Source: Triplophysa rosa
Lineage: Eukaryota; Chordata; Actinopteri; Cypriniformes; Nemacheilidae
NCBI RefSeq assembly: GCF_024868665.1
Contig: NC_079904.1
Span: forward strand, 17,971,337-18,035,336
DNA: 64,000 bases
Reading direction: 5' to 3'
Position 1 is the first letter of the stretch, and each line of letters opens with the position of its first letter. The notes under the pieces were generated by a model that was not told where the DNA came from, did not search any database, and saw only the letters and a list, made by a program, of their open reading frames with translations. A program made the translations under genes and the position numbers. Of this stretch, positions 22,900 through 33,446 are shown piece after piece.

Positions 22900-23467
22900 C
22901 GGACTGGCCGAAGCCCAGTACCTGGGGTATCGGGTGGGGGGAGGCCTTATCCAACCCCAGACGAAAAAGGTGGAGGCCGTCCGGGACGCTCCCCGACCCA
23001 ACAACAAATCCCAGGTACGCGCCTTCCTGGGGCTAGCGGGGTACTATCGGTGTTTTATCCCCAACTTTTCGTCCATAGCCAGCCCCCTGACCGACCTGAC
23101 CAGGAAGGGGCAGCCGGAGGAGGTGAAGTGGACCCCGGAAACGGAGCGATCATTCCAGGCCCTGAAGAAGACACTGTCGTCCGCACCTGTACTGCATGCG
23201 CCCGATTTCGGCTGCCCCTTCATCCTCCAGACCGACGCCTCGGACACCGGCCTGGGAGCGGTGCTATCGCAGACACCCAACGGAGTGGAGCATCCGGTGG
23301 TGTACATTAGCCATAAACTCACACCCGCGGAAAGCCGGTACGCCACCGTGGAGAGGGAGGCCCTGGCTATAAAGTGGGCAGTCCTGGAGCTGCGATATTA
23401 TCTTCTGGGACGGAGCTTCTCGTTAGTGACCGACCATGCCCCACTCCAGTGGATGGCAAAAGCCTAA
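22900..23467 (+). pseudogene. RT end and truncated RNase H of the second copy
   Basis: One open frame runs through the RT-RNase H connection and the motifs TDASDTGLGAVLSQ, EREALAIKWA and VTDHAPLQW, then stops at TAA (23465-23467) at the same place as the first copy. It lacks the private stop of the first copy. Only a fragment of the polyprotein is present. Confidence 0.85.
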
Positions 23468-23743
23468 CCCTAACAGGAATAGGTCGACGCTTTGGGGGGG
23501 GAGTGTGACGAGGCACCCCTTGCACAATCAGTGTCGCCATGGAGACGGAGGAAATCAGAGCGGCACACCTGCCGCCCATCAGCGCCTCATGCCAAACGGC
23601 TATAAAAGCCGCTGGCAATCGCAGGATGGTGAGCAACGTCTCCAGAGCACAGAGATCACACTCAAGCTTTGTTCTTGTGATTCTTCTTTTTGCAGACTCG
23701 GAAGATTGAGCGAACGACCGGAAGGAACGCCCACCCCGCCCCG
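22900..23743 (+). mobile_element. Second Gmr1-like copy, truncated at both ends
   Basis: It matches 15135-15978 of the first copy nearly base for base with no indel found. Differences include CGA for the TGA stop (about 22993) and CAT for CAG near 23312. It keeps the end of RT, the truncated RNase H, the polypurine tract (23492-23503) and the first 240 bp of the LTR (23504-23743). It then breaks off at a perfect hairpin. The left edge is the N at 22899. Confidence 0.9.
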
Positions 23744-23758
23744 GGGTGGGCGTTCCTT
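23722..23758. repeat. Perfect 17-bp hairpin at the broken LTR end
   Basis: AAGGAACGCCCACCCCG (23722-23738) and CGGGGTGGGCGTTCCTT (23742-23758) are exact inverted copies around a CCC loop. The left arm is normal LTR sequence; the right arm replaces the expected LTR continuation. Confidence 0.95.
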
Positions 23759-24150
23759 TAACTGTTGGAAGTTAATCCTTTAACTGTTGGAAATTGTAAG
23801 GTGTGCATATACATCCAGTGATATTTGGAGATGTTTTTATAAACCTAATTCAAAGTATATTCAGTATTCAATACAAATGCATAAACTTTAACAATAACAG
23901 CTTAAATTATTTTATTTAAAGATTATTTCATTTTAAAAGGTTAAATAATAAAGTTAATAATAAAATTGGTTGTGAATGCTGAATTGCGATGGGTGAGATT
24001 GGAAATGTAATTGTAATATTGTTGTAAAATTATAATATATTATACGTAATCTGTACTTCCACACCCACTTGACGCTCAACAAAAGTGCACATATGTGCAG
24101 ACAATCCCTAAAGCTTTGTAACATATCCTTGAAATGAACTAACCCTGTAA
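23759..24150 (-). mobile_element. TIR DNA element, copy D (partial)
   Basis: It aligns as a reverse complement with 16850-17235 of copy C (for instance CCAGTGATATTTGGAGATG against CATCTCCAAATATCACTGG). Only the left-hand part of the family is present, and its outer end is lost near 24150. Confidence 0.75.
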
Positions 24151-25648
24151 AAAATCGAATGATTTTGCAAGATATCAGCAAGAAAGACTGCATTTGCACT
24201 TCTTAAAAACAGTCTCTGTATTTCAAATATCCGAACTGCCCCCAGTGGCTGTTAAATATTTTCACATGACGCATTGCACAAGACACAACCAAACATCGTG
24301 ATAAAAGTTTCAAAAGCACAGCAGTGTGGGACCATTTTTAGGGTACAGCAAATTTGAAGGGCAGTTCAGAAATGTGAAAGAAACAACAATTCAATCTGCT
24401 ATTGTCGTCCCTGTGACATTAGGTTGAAATAAACAGCTATTTTGATCTTTGCTAAACTTGCGCAGCCCTAAGATTAGCAGTGCTAACTTTGTTTTAAGAT
24501 GGTGACACAGACCTCAGTGAGATATTGTAAAGTAATACTCACTGTGGCCTTTTCTGCTGCTCAACGTTTCCTGTAAATACTGAGAGAACTGTAAACAGGG
24601 ATTAATGGGAATAACATTGAGACAGACAGCTCAGACTCAGCGGGGAAGTTGAACAGAAAGCCGAGTAAAAGTAGGGTGGGGTGGGTGGAGAGACAGAGAA
24701 AAGAGGGCAATGAAAGCAGTAGGTGCTGACAGTACAGGAGAGAAGAGGCAGCAGAAGTTATTCTACTTTAGATCTTCAGTTCCTGGCAGATGGTTGACGG
24801 GGCCTCCTGATGACTCACAGCGGGTTGATCACGCCACCTTCAAGCAGATCCAGGATCAGTCGCAAGCTCCTTCGATCAGAGTAATGTCTGCGAATGAGTC
24901 ACAGTGTGATGATCTCAGCTGATCACTGCAAGCTTTTATCCTCTTACCTGACCTTTATTCAATTACATAGATACACACAGATACACACACATATGCAAAA
25001 GCATGAAAGCAAAGTGAAAATTTTAAATATCATGTAGGTTTGTAAAAAAAGTGTTTCACATTGTGTCATCCTTTATACTCTTATGTTGTTCAATATGACA
25101 TTCAATATAATCCATATATGACTTTCTGTGGAGCACTCAGTCTCAGTGGTTTGTGTCCAGAAAATATAAGGCCAATGTTGTTTGGTTACCGGTGCGCCAG
25201 AGAATTTTCTCTTGTGTGTTCTGCTAAGGAAAGAGGGTGAGTAAATGATAAAAGAATAAAAGCATACCTTGAAATATAAGCAAATTTGAAGTTTTCTCTC
25301 AAAATCTTGTTGAAAGAAATCATTAGGTTTTGTTTATGTCAGCCTGAGCTCATAAAGCAAAATTGGGACATACCAAACACTATTAAAAGTTCACTTGCAG
25401 ATAGCAGTTTAATGTCTTACTCCATCTTATCATTTCCAGTTCCCTGGGAGAGTATGGGGGCTGATATTATGCTCATTTAAATCTCTGACTTTACAATAAG
25501 TGCAGGAGTTTATGTAAATTCCCCTTCGAATGTACATGCATAATGACGTTAAATTCTATACGTGTTGTCTATAGAAACTATTTCACTTATCATCATGGAA
25601 TGTACACAACCGATAGCACAATACACTAAATGTCAAATATTAATGAAT
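24151..25648. other. No recognised gene; two AP-1-like motifs
   Basis: The frame 24710-24922 is short with no domain. TGACTCA near 24812 and TGAGTCA near 24895 are inverted copies of the AP-1 core about 83 bp apart, in locally GC-richer DNA. That is suggestive of a regulatory site and no more. Confidence 0.3.
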
Positions 25649-25653
25649 GACAG
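25649..25653. repeat. Target-site duplication GACAG (left)
   Basis: GACAG is repeated at 32087-32091 after the 3' LTR. Confidence 0.9.
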
Positions 25654-26741
25654 TGTGGGGTCTCGGGTCTGAGCACTTGGTTTGTTTTGTTTTGTTTTGT
25701 TTCTTGTCGAACACATGGTACAGCTTGACAGCTCTCCATGTGTTCGGTGTCTTTGTGATAGCCCTGCCCCTCGTGTCGTTAACTACTCCTCATTAGTGTT
25801 TCACTCTCTTCACCTGGGTTGGCTCCGATTTTTCTATCTCTCCCTCCTGGTTTCTCGTTTTCTCTCGTGATTTATTTCCTTTTTTAGACCCTCTCTTTCC
25901 TCTGTCCTGTGTCAGATCTTCAGTGTTTCTTCCGGCGAATTACTGTTCGCTTATCTTGGGATACGGTTGATATCACCTCTTGTTTTTGTTCAGGCTCCAG
26001 AGCTGTGTTTGCCACGTGGTGTGTTGTCTTCCCGCAGCGTTGGATTCGCTGCCTGGATTCTTATCTCCTTGATCGGTTGGGCGGTTCCAGAGGGATTTCG
26101 CTCTACGGATGCCAGAAAGTATGCATCTACCCAGTCGGTCTATGTGAGCTCTTACCCCATGCTACCTTGTCGGTCTGTGGGTTCCAGTTTGGATTTTACC
26201 TCTCCTGTCAGATAAAGTGGATCTTCTTCCAGTGTATTTTCCCCGTCAGTCTTGTGAACTTGCCTGGAAAGGTTTTCTCCTGTCGGTCTAGTGGGTCATC
26301 TTCGGAAGCATCGGTCTCCTGTTGACCAAGTGGTCGGTTTTGTTTGCTGCCTCCAAAGGGCTATTTAACTTCTTTCAAGGATTACCTCCCGTGTCTCTGG
26401 TATAACTTTTGTGCCCAGTGTTTTGCTGGCCTTGTCTCATTCACTCGCCGTGGGCACAGTTTCGTTCTCTCTCTCAGCTGCGGCCGTCCGCTGGATATAG
26501 GACTCCTTGGCTCCCTTCCCTTTTTGGCCGAACGCTCGAGCCTTTTTGCCCTGGTGTATTAGAGACCCTGTCTCTTCACACGTCTGTGCTAAGGACTTTT
26601 TGGGAGCATTATTTTTTCTCAGCGTTTAACGGTCCTTGTTTTTTGTATTGTCCCTGTATTATTTTGGCTGTGTTGAGGCATTATTAAAGGTTCTACTTAC
26701 CCTGCAATTGACTCTCGTATTTTCCTGCCAGAACCCTAACA
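25654..26741 (+). repeat. 5' LTR of Sushi-type element
   Basis: It runs TGTGGGGTCTCG to CCAGAACCCTAACA, 1088 bp, with a short GTTTT tandem run near its start (about 25681-25701) and AAGGTTCTAC following a poly(A)-signal-like ATTAAA near 26684. Open frames inside it (for example 25909-26325) appear in both LTRs and have no domain. Confidence 0.93.
25911..25921 (+). promoter_or_regulatory. Predicted transcript 5' end / self-primer
   Basis: GTCAGATCTTC is the exact 11-nt reverse complement of the sequence right after the 5' LTR (26742-26752). In Tf1-like elements the first 11 nt of the mRNA fold back to prime minus-strand synthesis, so R should start near 25911. The 3' LTR has the same motif at 31252-31262. 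Confidence 0.7.
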
Positions 26742-26752
26742 GAAGATCTGAC
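26742..26752 (+). promoter_or_regulatory. Primer binding site, self-priming type
   Basis: GAAGATCTGAC begins at the first base after the LTR and has no TGG, so tRNA priming by the usual CCA pairing is not expected. Its perfect complement lies in the LTR at 25911. The gag ATG follows only four bases later. Confidence 0.75.
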
Positions 26753-26756
26753 CAGG

Positions 26757-27659
26757 ATGGAGTCAGCAGGGTCCAATCCCTTACATTCAGCCCTCACCCA
26801 ACAGGGGATACTATTGGGACAACAATCCACCCATCGCAACGCTGCCGCCCAGGAAATTGGTACCCTCAATGCTCAAGTGGCCGAACTCTCGGCACGCCTT
26901 GGAGAACTACAGCATGGTCCCATCGCCCGTGAGCCCGAACCACACGCTCAAAGTCCGCCTATTTACAGTGGAGACCCTAATTCCTGTCGGGCCTTCCTTT
27001 CTCAGTGCTCTATAGTGTTCTCACTCCAGCCCCGCCGTTATGCCACCGAGACTTCCAGAGTGGCCTACGTCATAGCACTCCTCTCCGGATCAGCCCGGGA
27101 TTGGGCAGTAGCCGTCTGGGACAACAAGGCACCCTGTTGTGCCTCTTTTGAGACTTTTCGGAAGGAGATGATTGGGTTGTTTGACCGTTCTGCCCAGGGG
27201 GATGAAGCTTCCGCCCAACTAAGCCGTCTCTCGCAGAAGAAAGGCTCTGTGACAGAGTACGCCATTCTTCTCAAGACCCTGGCAGCGGCCACCGACTGGA
27301 ACCCCAGCGCCCTTCGTGCTCGGTTCCTCGATGGACTTAATCCTTCTCTAGCCGACGAGCTGGCCCCCCTTGATCTACCCCGGGAATTAGATTCTCTCAT
27401 CGAATTGTCAGTTCGGGTGGAAAGCCGCAAGGCTCGTCGCCAATTGAGACGGCTCACTAACCCTTTAGGTCAATTCCAGGCCAGAACCACTCCGTCATCT
27501 GCTTCCTTCCTTCCTCCACTCGCCGAGCCCATGCAGGTCGGACGCCTTCATCTTACACCTTTGGAAAAGCAGCAACGCCTGACCCAGGGCCTTTGCCTCT
27601 ACTGCGGCAAAGCAGGTCACTTTGCCGTCCGCTGTCCGGTAAAAGCCAAGGCCCACTAG
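26757..27659 (+). CDS. gag: Gag polyprotein of Sushi-type element
   Basis: This is the longest intact frame of the element, 300 residues, starting MESAGSNPLHSALTQ. A coiled N-terminal stretch (about residues 25-55) is followed by the capsid-like block SPPIYSGDPNSCRAFLSQC to VTEYAILLKTLAA. The C-terminus has a CCHC zinc knuckle, CLYCGKAGHFAVRC (about residues 281-294), that would bind element RNA. It would form the virus-like particle. The start is supported by its position 15 bp after the LTR. The frame ends in TAG; pol lies in the +1 frame, so a frameshift or independent start would have been needed. Confidence 0.9.
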   Translation: MESAGSNPLHSALTQQGILLGQQSTHRNAAAQEIGTLNAQVAELSARLGELQHGPIAREPEPHAQSPPIYSGDPNSCRAFLSQCSIVFSLQPRRYATETSRVAYVIALLSGSARDWAVAVWDNKAPCCASFETFRKEMIGLFDRSAQGDEASAQLSRLSQKKGSVTEYAILLKTLAAATDWNPSALRARFLDGLNPSLADELAPLDLPRELDSLIELSVRVESRKARRQLRRLTNPLGQFQARTTPSSASFLPPLAEPMQVGRLHLTPLEKQQRLTQGLCLYCGKAGHFAVRCPVKAKAH

Positions 27660-27663
27660 GAGC

Positions 27664-28300
27664 TCGGAGAGTCTTAGTGGGCGCAATTTCCCCCTTAACC
27701 TCTCCGTCCAACCGAGCCATGCTGCCTTTCAACTCTGGGTCCAGGGATCTTCTTATACCGGCCACGCTCTCCTTGACTCAGGAGCAGAAGGTAACTTCAT
27801 TGATGCCTCCACGGCCCGTAGATGGGGAGCTCCGCTGGTTCCACTCGCCGATCCCTTGGAGGTCGAATCGCTCGCGGGCAGTCGCCTTGCATCCATCACG
27901 CACGTCACTACTTGTGTAAGTTTGACTCTTTCTGGGAACCACCACGAGAGCATTGTGTTGTACTCCCTCGATTCCCCCAAGAACCAGTTTTTTCTAGGGT
28001 TTCCTTGGTTCGTATAGCACAATCCTCACGTGGACTGGAAGAGTGGTTCCCTTCTAGCCTGGAGTCAGTCTTGTCATTTGTCTTGTCTGGGTCCTGCCTC
28101 CTCTCCCGTCTCTCTGTCTTGTGTTCCTCAGGTGCCGCTCGCAGATCTTACCGGCGTCCCGGTGGAGTACCGGGATCTCAGTGCGGTGTTCAGCAGGTCT
28201 CGGGCTACCTCCTTACCCCCACATCGATCCTTTGACTGCGCCATCAACCTTCTCCCGGGCACTTCTCCACCTAAGGGTCGGTTATACTCCCTGTCTGGGC
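27664..28300 (+). pseudogene. Protease and RT leader of Sushi-type element (broken)
   Basis: In the +1 frame relative to gag, the block GHALLDSGAEGNFIDASTAR carries the aspartic protease active-site triad DSG (about 27775) and runs on to FFLGFPWF. A TAG at 28015-28017 interrupts it. The same frame resumes with [17 protein letters not shown], the conserved leader before RT, and is lost in a GA run near 28302-28312, where a 2-base deletion (or 1-base insertion) moves the signal to another frame. Confidence 0.8.
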
Positions 28301-29745
28301 CTGAGAGAGGCTATGGACAAGTACATTCAGGAATCACTCCTGGCTGGTCTCATTCGGCACTCATCTTCTCCTGCGGGTGCGGGATTCTTCTTTGTAGAAA
28401 AGAAGGATGGCTCCCTACGCCCCTGTATCGACTACCGAGGTTTGAATGACATTACCATTAAGAATCGGTACCCCCTACCTTTAATGTCTTCTGCCTTTGA
28501 GTTATTGCAGGGAGCCCGGGTCTTCACAAAATTAGACCTACGCAATGCCTATCATCTTGTCCGCATCCGAGAAGGTGATGAGTGGAAGACGGCCTTCAAC
28601 ACCCCCACGGGACACTATGAATATCTGGTTCTTCCGTTTGGTCTTACCAATGCTCCGGCCGTCTTCCAGGACCTCGTTAATAGTGTTCTGGGAGACATGA
28701 TTAACAAGTTTGTCTTTGTGTACCTGGATGATATCCATATTTTTTCCCCCTCTCTCCAGGAACACACCCAGCACGTTAGACGGGTCCTTCAAAGATTACT
28801 CGAAAACCAGCTTTATGCCAAGGCGGAGAAGTGCGAATTCCACACTGAATCAGTTATGTTCCTTGGCCACATCATCTCCTCCGATGGTATCAAGGCGGAT
28901 CCGGCTAAGATCAAGGCAGTCGCCAATTGGCCCACCCCCGACTCTCGTAAGGCGCTTCAACGATTCCTGGGTTTCGCCAACTTTTACCGAAGATTCATCA
29001 GGAATTTTGGCCTCACAGCCGCGCCTCTCACTGCATTGACCTCCATCAAGGTCCCTTTCAAGTGGAACCACGATGCACAGGTTGCCTTTGATAAATTAAA
29101 GTCTCGTTTTATCTCTGCACCTGTTCTGTCTGTTCCAGATCCTTCTCTCCAGTTTATTGTTGAGGTAGATGCATCAGATGTCGGGGTCGGCGCTGTTTTG
29201 TCCCAACGCTTCGCCGGTGACGGGAAGGTGCACCCCTGTGCTTTCTTCTCTCACCGCCTCTGTCCTGCAGAACGTAACTACGATATCGGTAATCGGGAGC
29301 TGTTGGCGGTAAGACTAGCCCTGGGGGAGTGGCGTCACTGGTTGGAGGGTGCAGAGCGGCCCTTCATGGTTTGGACGGACCATAAGAATCTGGAATACGT
29401 CCGTTCAGCCAAGAGGGTGAGTGCGCGTCAAGCCCGCTGGGCACTCTTCTTCGGCCGTTTTGACTTCACCCTCTCGTTCCGGCCGGGTTCTAAGAACGTT
29501 AAACCCGACGCTCTCTCTCGCCTGTTCGAGACTCCTGAGGGAGACCTCCCGACTGAACCCATCCTCCCAGAAAGGATGGTGGTGGGGGCTCTCTCTTGGG
29601 GAATCGAACGGCGAGTAGTGGAGGCCGGACGAGGGGTGCAAGTGCCAACTGAGTGTCCAGGGGGTAGACTGTCAGTTCCGCCTGCTCTGCGACCCGATGT
29701 CCTCCGGTGGGGTCACTCGTCTAGATTGGTCTGCCATCCAGGAAT
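28301..29745 (+). pseudogene. Reverse transcriptase and RNase H of Sushi-type element
   Basis: One long open frame holds [17 protein letters not shown], the palm motifs [34 protein letters not shown] and [15 protein letters not shown], and the catalytic YLDD (about 28730). RNase H follows ([44 protein letters not shown], and the last acidic block KPDALSR near 29510). All four RNase H acidic residues appear present. It would copy the RNA and degrade the template. The frame is separated from its leader and from integrase by single breaks. Confidence 0.9.
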
Positions 29746-30590
29746 TCGGGGGAACGCAGGCGGTCATCCGCCGGTGTTTTTGGTGGCCATCCTTGGCCGA
29801 TGATGTCAGACAGTTTGTGATGGCCTGCCCGGTTTGTGCTCAATGTAAGACACCCAATCACCCCCCCGCTGGTCTGCTTCGCCCTTTACCCATCCCCTCC
29901 CGCCCCTGGTCCCATATAGCTCTTGATTTTGTCACTGGGCTACCTGCTTCTAAGGGCAACACGGTGGTTCTCACGGTGGTGGATCGTTTCTCCAAGGCGG
30001 TCCATTTCATTCCTTTACCCAAACTTCCCTCTGCCCGGGAGACTGCTCAACTGATGGTAGATCATGTCTGCCGTCTCCATGGTTTGCCGGTCGACTTAGT
30101 CTCGGATAGGGGTCCTCAGTTCTCCTCCCGGTTCTGGAAAGAGTTTTGTAGACAGATCGGGGCCACTGCGAGTCTGTCTTCAGGTTTCCACCCTCAGACC
30201 AACGGGCAATGCGAGCGGGCCAACCAGGATCTCGGTAGAATGCTCTGCTGTCTGACATCCTCCAACCCGAGTTCTTGGTGCTCTCAGCTTCCTTGGGTTG
30301 AATACGCCCACAACTCCCTTCCCTCTGCTGCGTCAGGTATGTCTCCTTTCGAGTGTTCGATTGGTTATAACCCCCCTCTGTTTCCATCGCAGGAACCCGA
30401 CGCTGCTGTTCCGTCTGCTGTGGCCTTCGTCCGTCGTTGCCGCCGCACGTGGGAGAAGGCCAGAGGAGTTCTGGCCCGAACTGGCAGACGAACCAAAGCA
30501 ACGGCTGACCGTCACCGGGTCTCTCCTCCTACCTATATTTGTGGTCAGCGGGTATGGCTCTCTACCAAGGACCTGCCTCTCCGGGCGCCC
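29746..30590 (+). pseudogene. Integrase core of Sushi-type element
   Basis: The frame changes in a G run near 29746-29751, inside the HHCC domain: the first His residues lie upstream in the RT frame and [10 protein letters not shown] lies in this one. The catalytic core has Asp in ALDFVTGLP, Asp in [13 protein letters not shown] and Glu in [11 protein letters not shown]. The frame is lost again near 30590-30600, where a small deletion removes the join to the C-terminal module. It would insert element cDNA into host DNA. Confidence 0.88.
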
Positions 30591-30599
30591 TCTCGCCAC

Positions 30600-30990
30600 C
30601 CAAGTTCATTTGTCCATTCCGCATCACAAGGGTGGTTAACCCGGTTGCCGTCAGACTCAAGCTTTCCCCTTCCCTTGGGCGGGTCCACCCTGTTTTTCAT
30701 GTGTCCAGGTTTAAGCCGGTGCTCTCCTCCCCCCTTCACCCTGCCAGCAAACGGCCCATACCCCCTCCCCCACGTCTAGTGGAGGGCTTCCCCGCCTACA
30801 TGGTGAGGAAGTGGCTGGACGTTCGTCGTCGGGGGAGGGGCGTTCAGTACCTCGTGGACTGGGAGGGTTATGGCTCAGAGGAGAGATGTTGGGTTCCATC
30901 CTGGGACATCCTGGATCCGTCCCTGATCTCGGACCTCCATCGGCGAAAAGGTGAGCCCCCTTCTAGGACGCCCGGTGGCGCCACTGGGGG
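30600..30990 (+). pseudogene. Integrase C-terminal module and chromodomain
   Basis: After the break, [19 protein letters not shown] and [12 protein letters not shown] form the GPY/F-like module. A chromodomain follows ([34 protein letters not shown], about 30799-30930) with the aromatic pattern Y, W and W expected of its binding cage. In chromoviruses this domain directs integration to particular chromatin. The frame reads on into the 3' LTR. Confidence 0.88.
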
Positions 30991-30995
30991 GGTCC
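30984..30995 (+). promoter_or_regulatory. Polypurine tract
   Basis: CTGGGGGGGTCC immediately precedes the TG of the 3' LTR. Confidence 0.75.
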
Positions 30996-32086
30996 TGTGG
31001 GGTCTCGAGTCTGAGCACTTGGTTTGTTTTGTTTTGTTTTGTTTCTTGTCGAACACATGATACAGCTTGACAGCTCTCCATGTGTTCGGTGTCTTTGTAT
31101 TGCCCTGCCCCTCGTGTCGTTAACTACTCCTCATTAGTGTTTCACTCTCTTCACCTGGGTTGGCTCCGATTTTTCTATCTCTCCCTCCTGGTTTCTCGTT
31201 TTCTCTCGTGATTTATTTCCTTTTTTAGACCCTCTCTTTCCTCTGTCCTGTGTCAGATCTTCAGTGTTTCTTCCGGCGAATTACTGTTCGCTTATCTTGG
31301 GATACGGTTGATATCACCTCTTGTTTTTGTTCAGGCTCCAGAGCTGTGTTTGCCACGTGGTGTGTTGTCTTCCCGCAGCTTTGGATTCGCTGCCTGGATT
31401 CTTATCTCCTTGATCGGTTGGGCGGTTCCAGAGGGATTTCGCTCTACGGATGCCAGAAAGTATGCATCTACCCAGTCGGTCTATGTGAGCTCTTACCCCA
31501 ACTATGCTACCTTGTTGGTCTGTGGGTTCCAGTTTGGATTTTACCTCTCCTGTCGGATGAAGTGGATCTTCTTCCAGTGTATTTTCCCCGTCAGTCTTGT
31601 GAACTTGCCTGGAGAGGTTTTCTCCTGTCGGTCTAGTGGGTCATCTTCGGAAGCATCGGTCTCCTGTTGACCAAGTGGTCGGTTTTGTTTGCTGCCTCCA
31701 AAGGACTATTTAACTTCTTTCAAGGATTACCTCCCGTGTCTTTGGTAGAACTTTTGTGCCCAGTGTTTTGCTGGCCTTGTCTCATTCACTCGCCGTGGGC
31801 ACAGTTTCGTTCTCTCTCTCAGCTGCGGCCGTCCGCTGGATATAGGACTCCTTGGCTCCCTTCCCTTTTTGGCCGAGCACTCGAGCCTTTTTGCCCTGGT
31901 GTATTAGAGACCCTGTCTCTTCACACGTCTGTGCTAAGGACTTTTTGGGAGCATTATTTTTTCTCAGCGTTTAACGGTCCTCGTTTTTTGTATTGTCCCT
32001 GTATTATTTTGGCTGTGTTGAGGCATTATTAAAGGTTCTACTTACCCTGCAATTGACTCTCGTATTTTCCTGCCAGAACCCTAACA
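30996..32086 (+). repeat. 3' LTR of Sushi-type element
   Basis: At 1091 bp it is collinear with the 5' LTR, with a 3-bp CAA/ACT-type indel near 31500 and scattered substitutions. GACAG follows at 32087-32091. Confidence 0.93.
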
Positions 32087-32091
32087 GACAG

Positions 32092-33364
32092 ATTTATAAT
32101 CTAGAGCATTTCTGTAAATGTTCAGCTGATGTTGCAGCATGTGAAGATCACGTTTAGATGCAATGTTTGTTAATCAAACGGATACTGTGTGTAGTGCGCT
32201 CTCATATTACTGTTTGCTTTGGAAACAAGCCACATGACCATCTGCTGAGGTTTTTAAAATTGTGTCAAATATTATTCTTTGTGTCAACAGAATGCTGGTC
32301 AATAAAATATTTTTATCAAGTTTAATTTTGGTCAAGGTGTGATTGTAGCTGATGTTGGCACAGAAAGAGGATGTTAGAATTCTTGTACACTTCTGTGTTG
32401 GTGGAAGAATGAAGGTCCAGCTGAATGCCAGTCTACCCTCTTTCCTTTTTAGGTTATTTTATTGCGATTTATGATACTCTACTATACTGGGACTTCCGAT
32501 GCTGGATTTACAGTACATAGTATTGAGAAATATGTTCAATAATGAGAAACTGAGACATTCTTTAGACAAACAAGCACAACAAAACGCACAAAGCAACATA
32601 AAGAGATCTTTTCAAAAACGAAAGTGAAAGTGAGGTATACTAAGTGCAGATTATCTGGTTAAAGTATAAGTATGTCTAATGAAACTCACATAGGCCTATA
32701 ATGCTGTGTTGTTTCAACCCATATGGACATTTGCTAGGTGACATTTGGGTTTGTCCATATACAACCCTTTTGGTTGAAACAACCCAGCGTTTTTTTGAGT
32801 GTGATCATTTGTAAGTTTACACTGCTCTTCCGTTCATACATCTACAAAAAATCATTGGGAGTGGGACTCCTGTAAATTTCAGAAATTCAGTTTGGTTTCA
32901 CTCTCGTAACCCAACTGTGTTTGCACAAAAAGAGAAAGAAAAAGTATTCAAAAAGGAAAGTGAAAGTGAATTCCAAATGTGAATTCCAAATATAGTGATT
33001 AATGTGGTAAACATTACTCAAATATCAATATTACGTAAATAGATTGTTATTAAACACACAAAGTGTGAATAAAACACTTTAGACGTCACACATTACATAT
33101 AAACCGCATACATTCACGCTGCTGATTACTTACAACAAATCACTTATGATAAGTGTTATTCTTCCAATATCCTAAACATCAACTTTTAACCAGAAACACC
33201 CCACAGTAGGTTTATCGTACATTAGAGGGAATTTCTAATGTCTGCCCCCAGTTGTCAGTACAAAGGTCGAGAGAAAAGCCCCTGTTACCTGGGCTGAGAC
33301 CCTTGCATTCAGCACACCCACACAGCCTGCGCTGTCAACCCCCCGACAATTCTCAAAGTGATAA

Positions 33365-33366
<2 letters not shown>
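32092..33366. other. No gene seen
   Basis: Unique-looking AT-rich DNA. The minus-strand frame at 33235-33477 gets most of its length from the neighbouring CA tract. Confidence 0.4.

Positions 33367-33443
<77 letters not shown>
33367..33443. repeat. (CA)n microsatellite
   Basis: A perfect CA tract; the frames through it are Thr-His or Val-Cys repeats and are not genes. Confidence 0.97.

Positions 33444-33444
<1 letters not shown>

Positions 33445-33446
<2 letters not shown>

Larger units (their letters stand above)
25654..32086 (+). mobile_element. Tf1/Sushi-type (chromovirus) LTR retrotransposon
   Basis: Two 1.09-kb LTRs bound an internal region ordered gag, protease, RT, RNase H, integrase and chromodomain, the normal Ty3/gypsy order. 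The chromodomain, gag style and self-priming signature place it with the vertebrate Sushi group. LTRs differ by about 15 substitutions plus small indels, roughly 1.5 per cent, so insertion is fairly recent. gag is open, but pol has one stop and three frame breaks, so this copy cannot make its own enzymes. Sushi-like gag genes are the known ancestors of domesticated mammalian genes such as PEG10 and RTL1, but nothing suggests domestication here. Confidence 0.92.

Noticed and set aside
25909..26325. ORF of 138 codons in the Sushi-type 5' LTR
   Set aside because: It recurs in the 3' LTR with frame differences, has no domain and begins at the predicted transcript start, so it is LTR leader sequence.
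28538..28792. Minus-strand ORF inside the Sushi-type RT
   Set aside because: It is a shadow of the RT frame, which carries all catalytic motifs.
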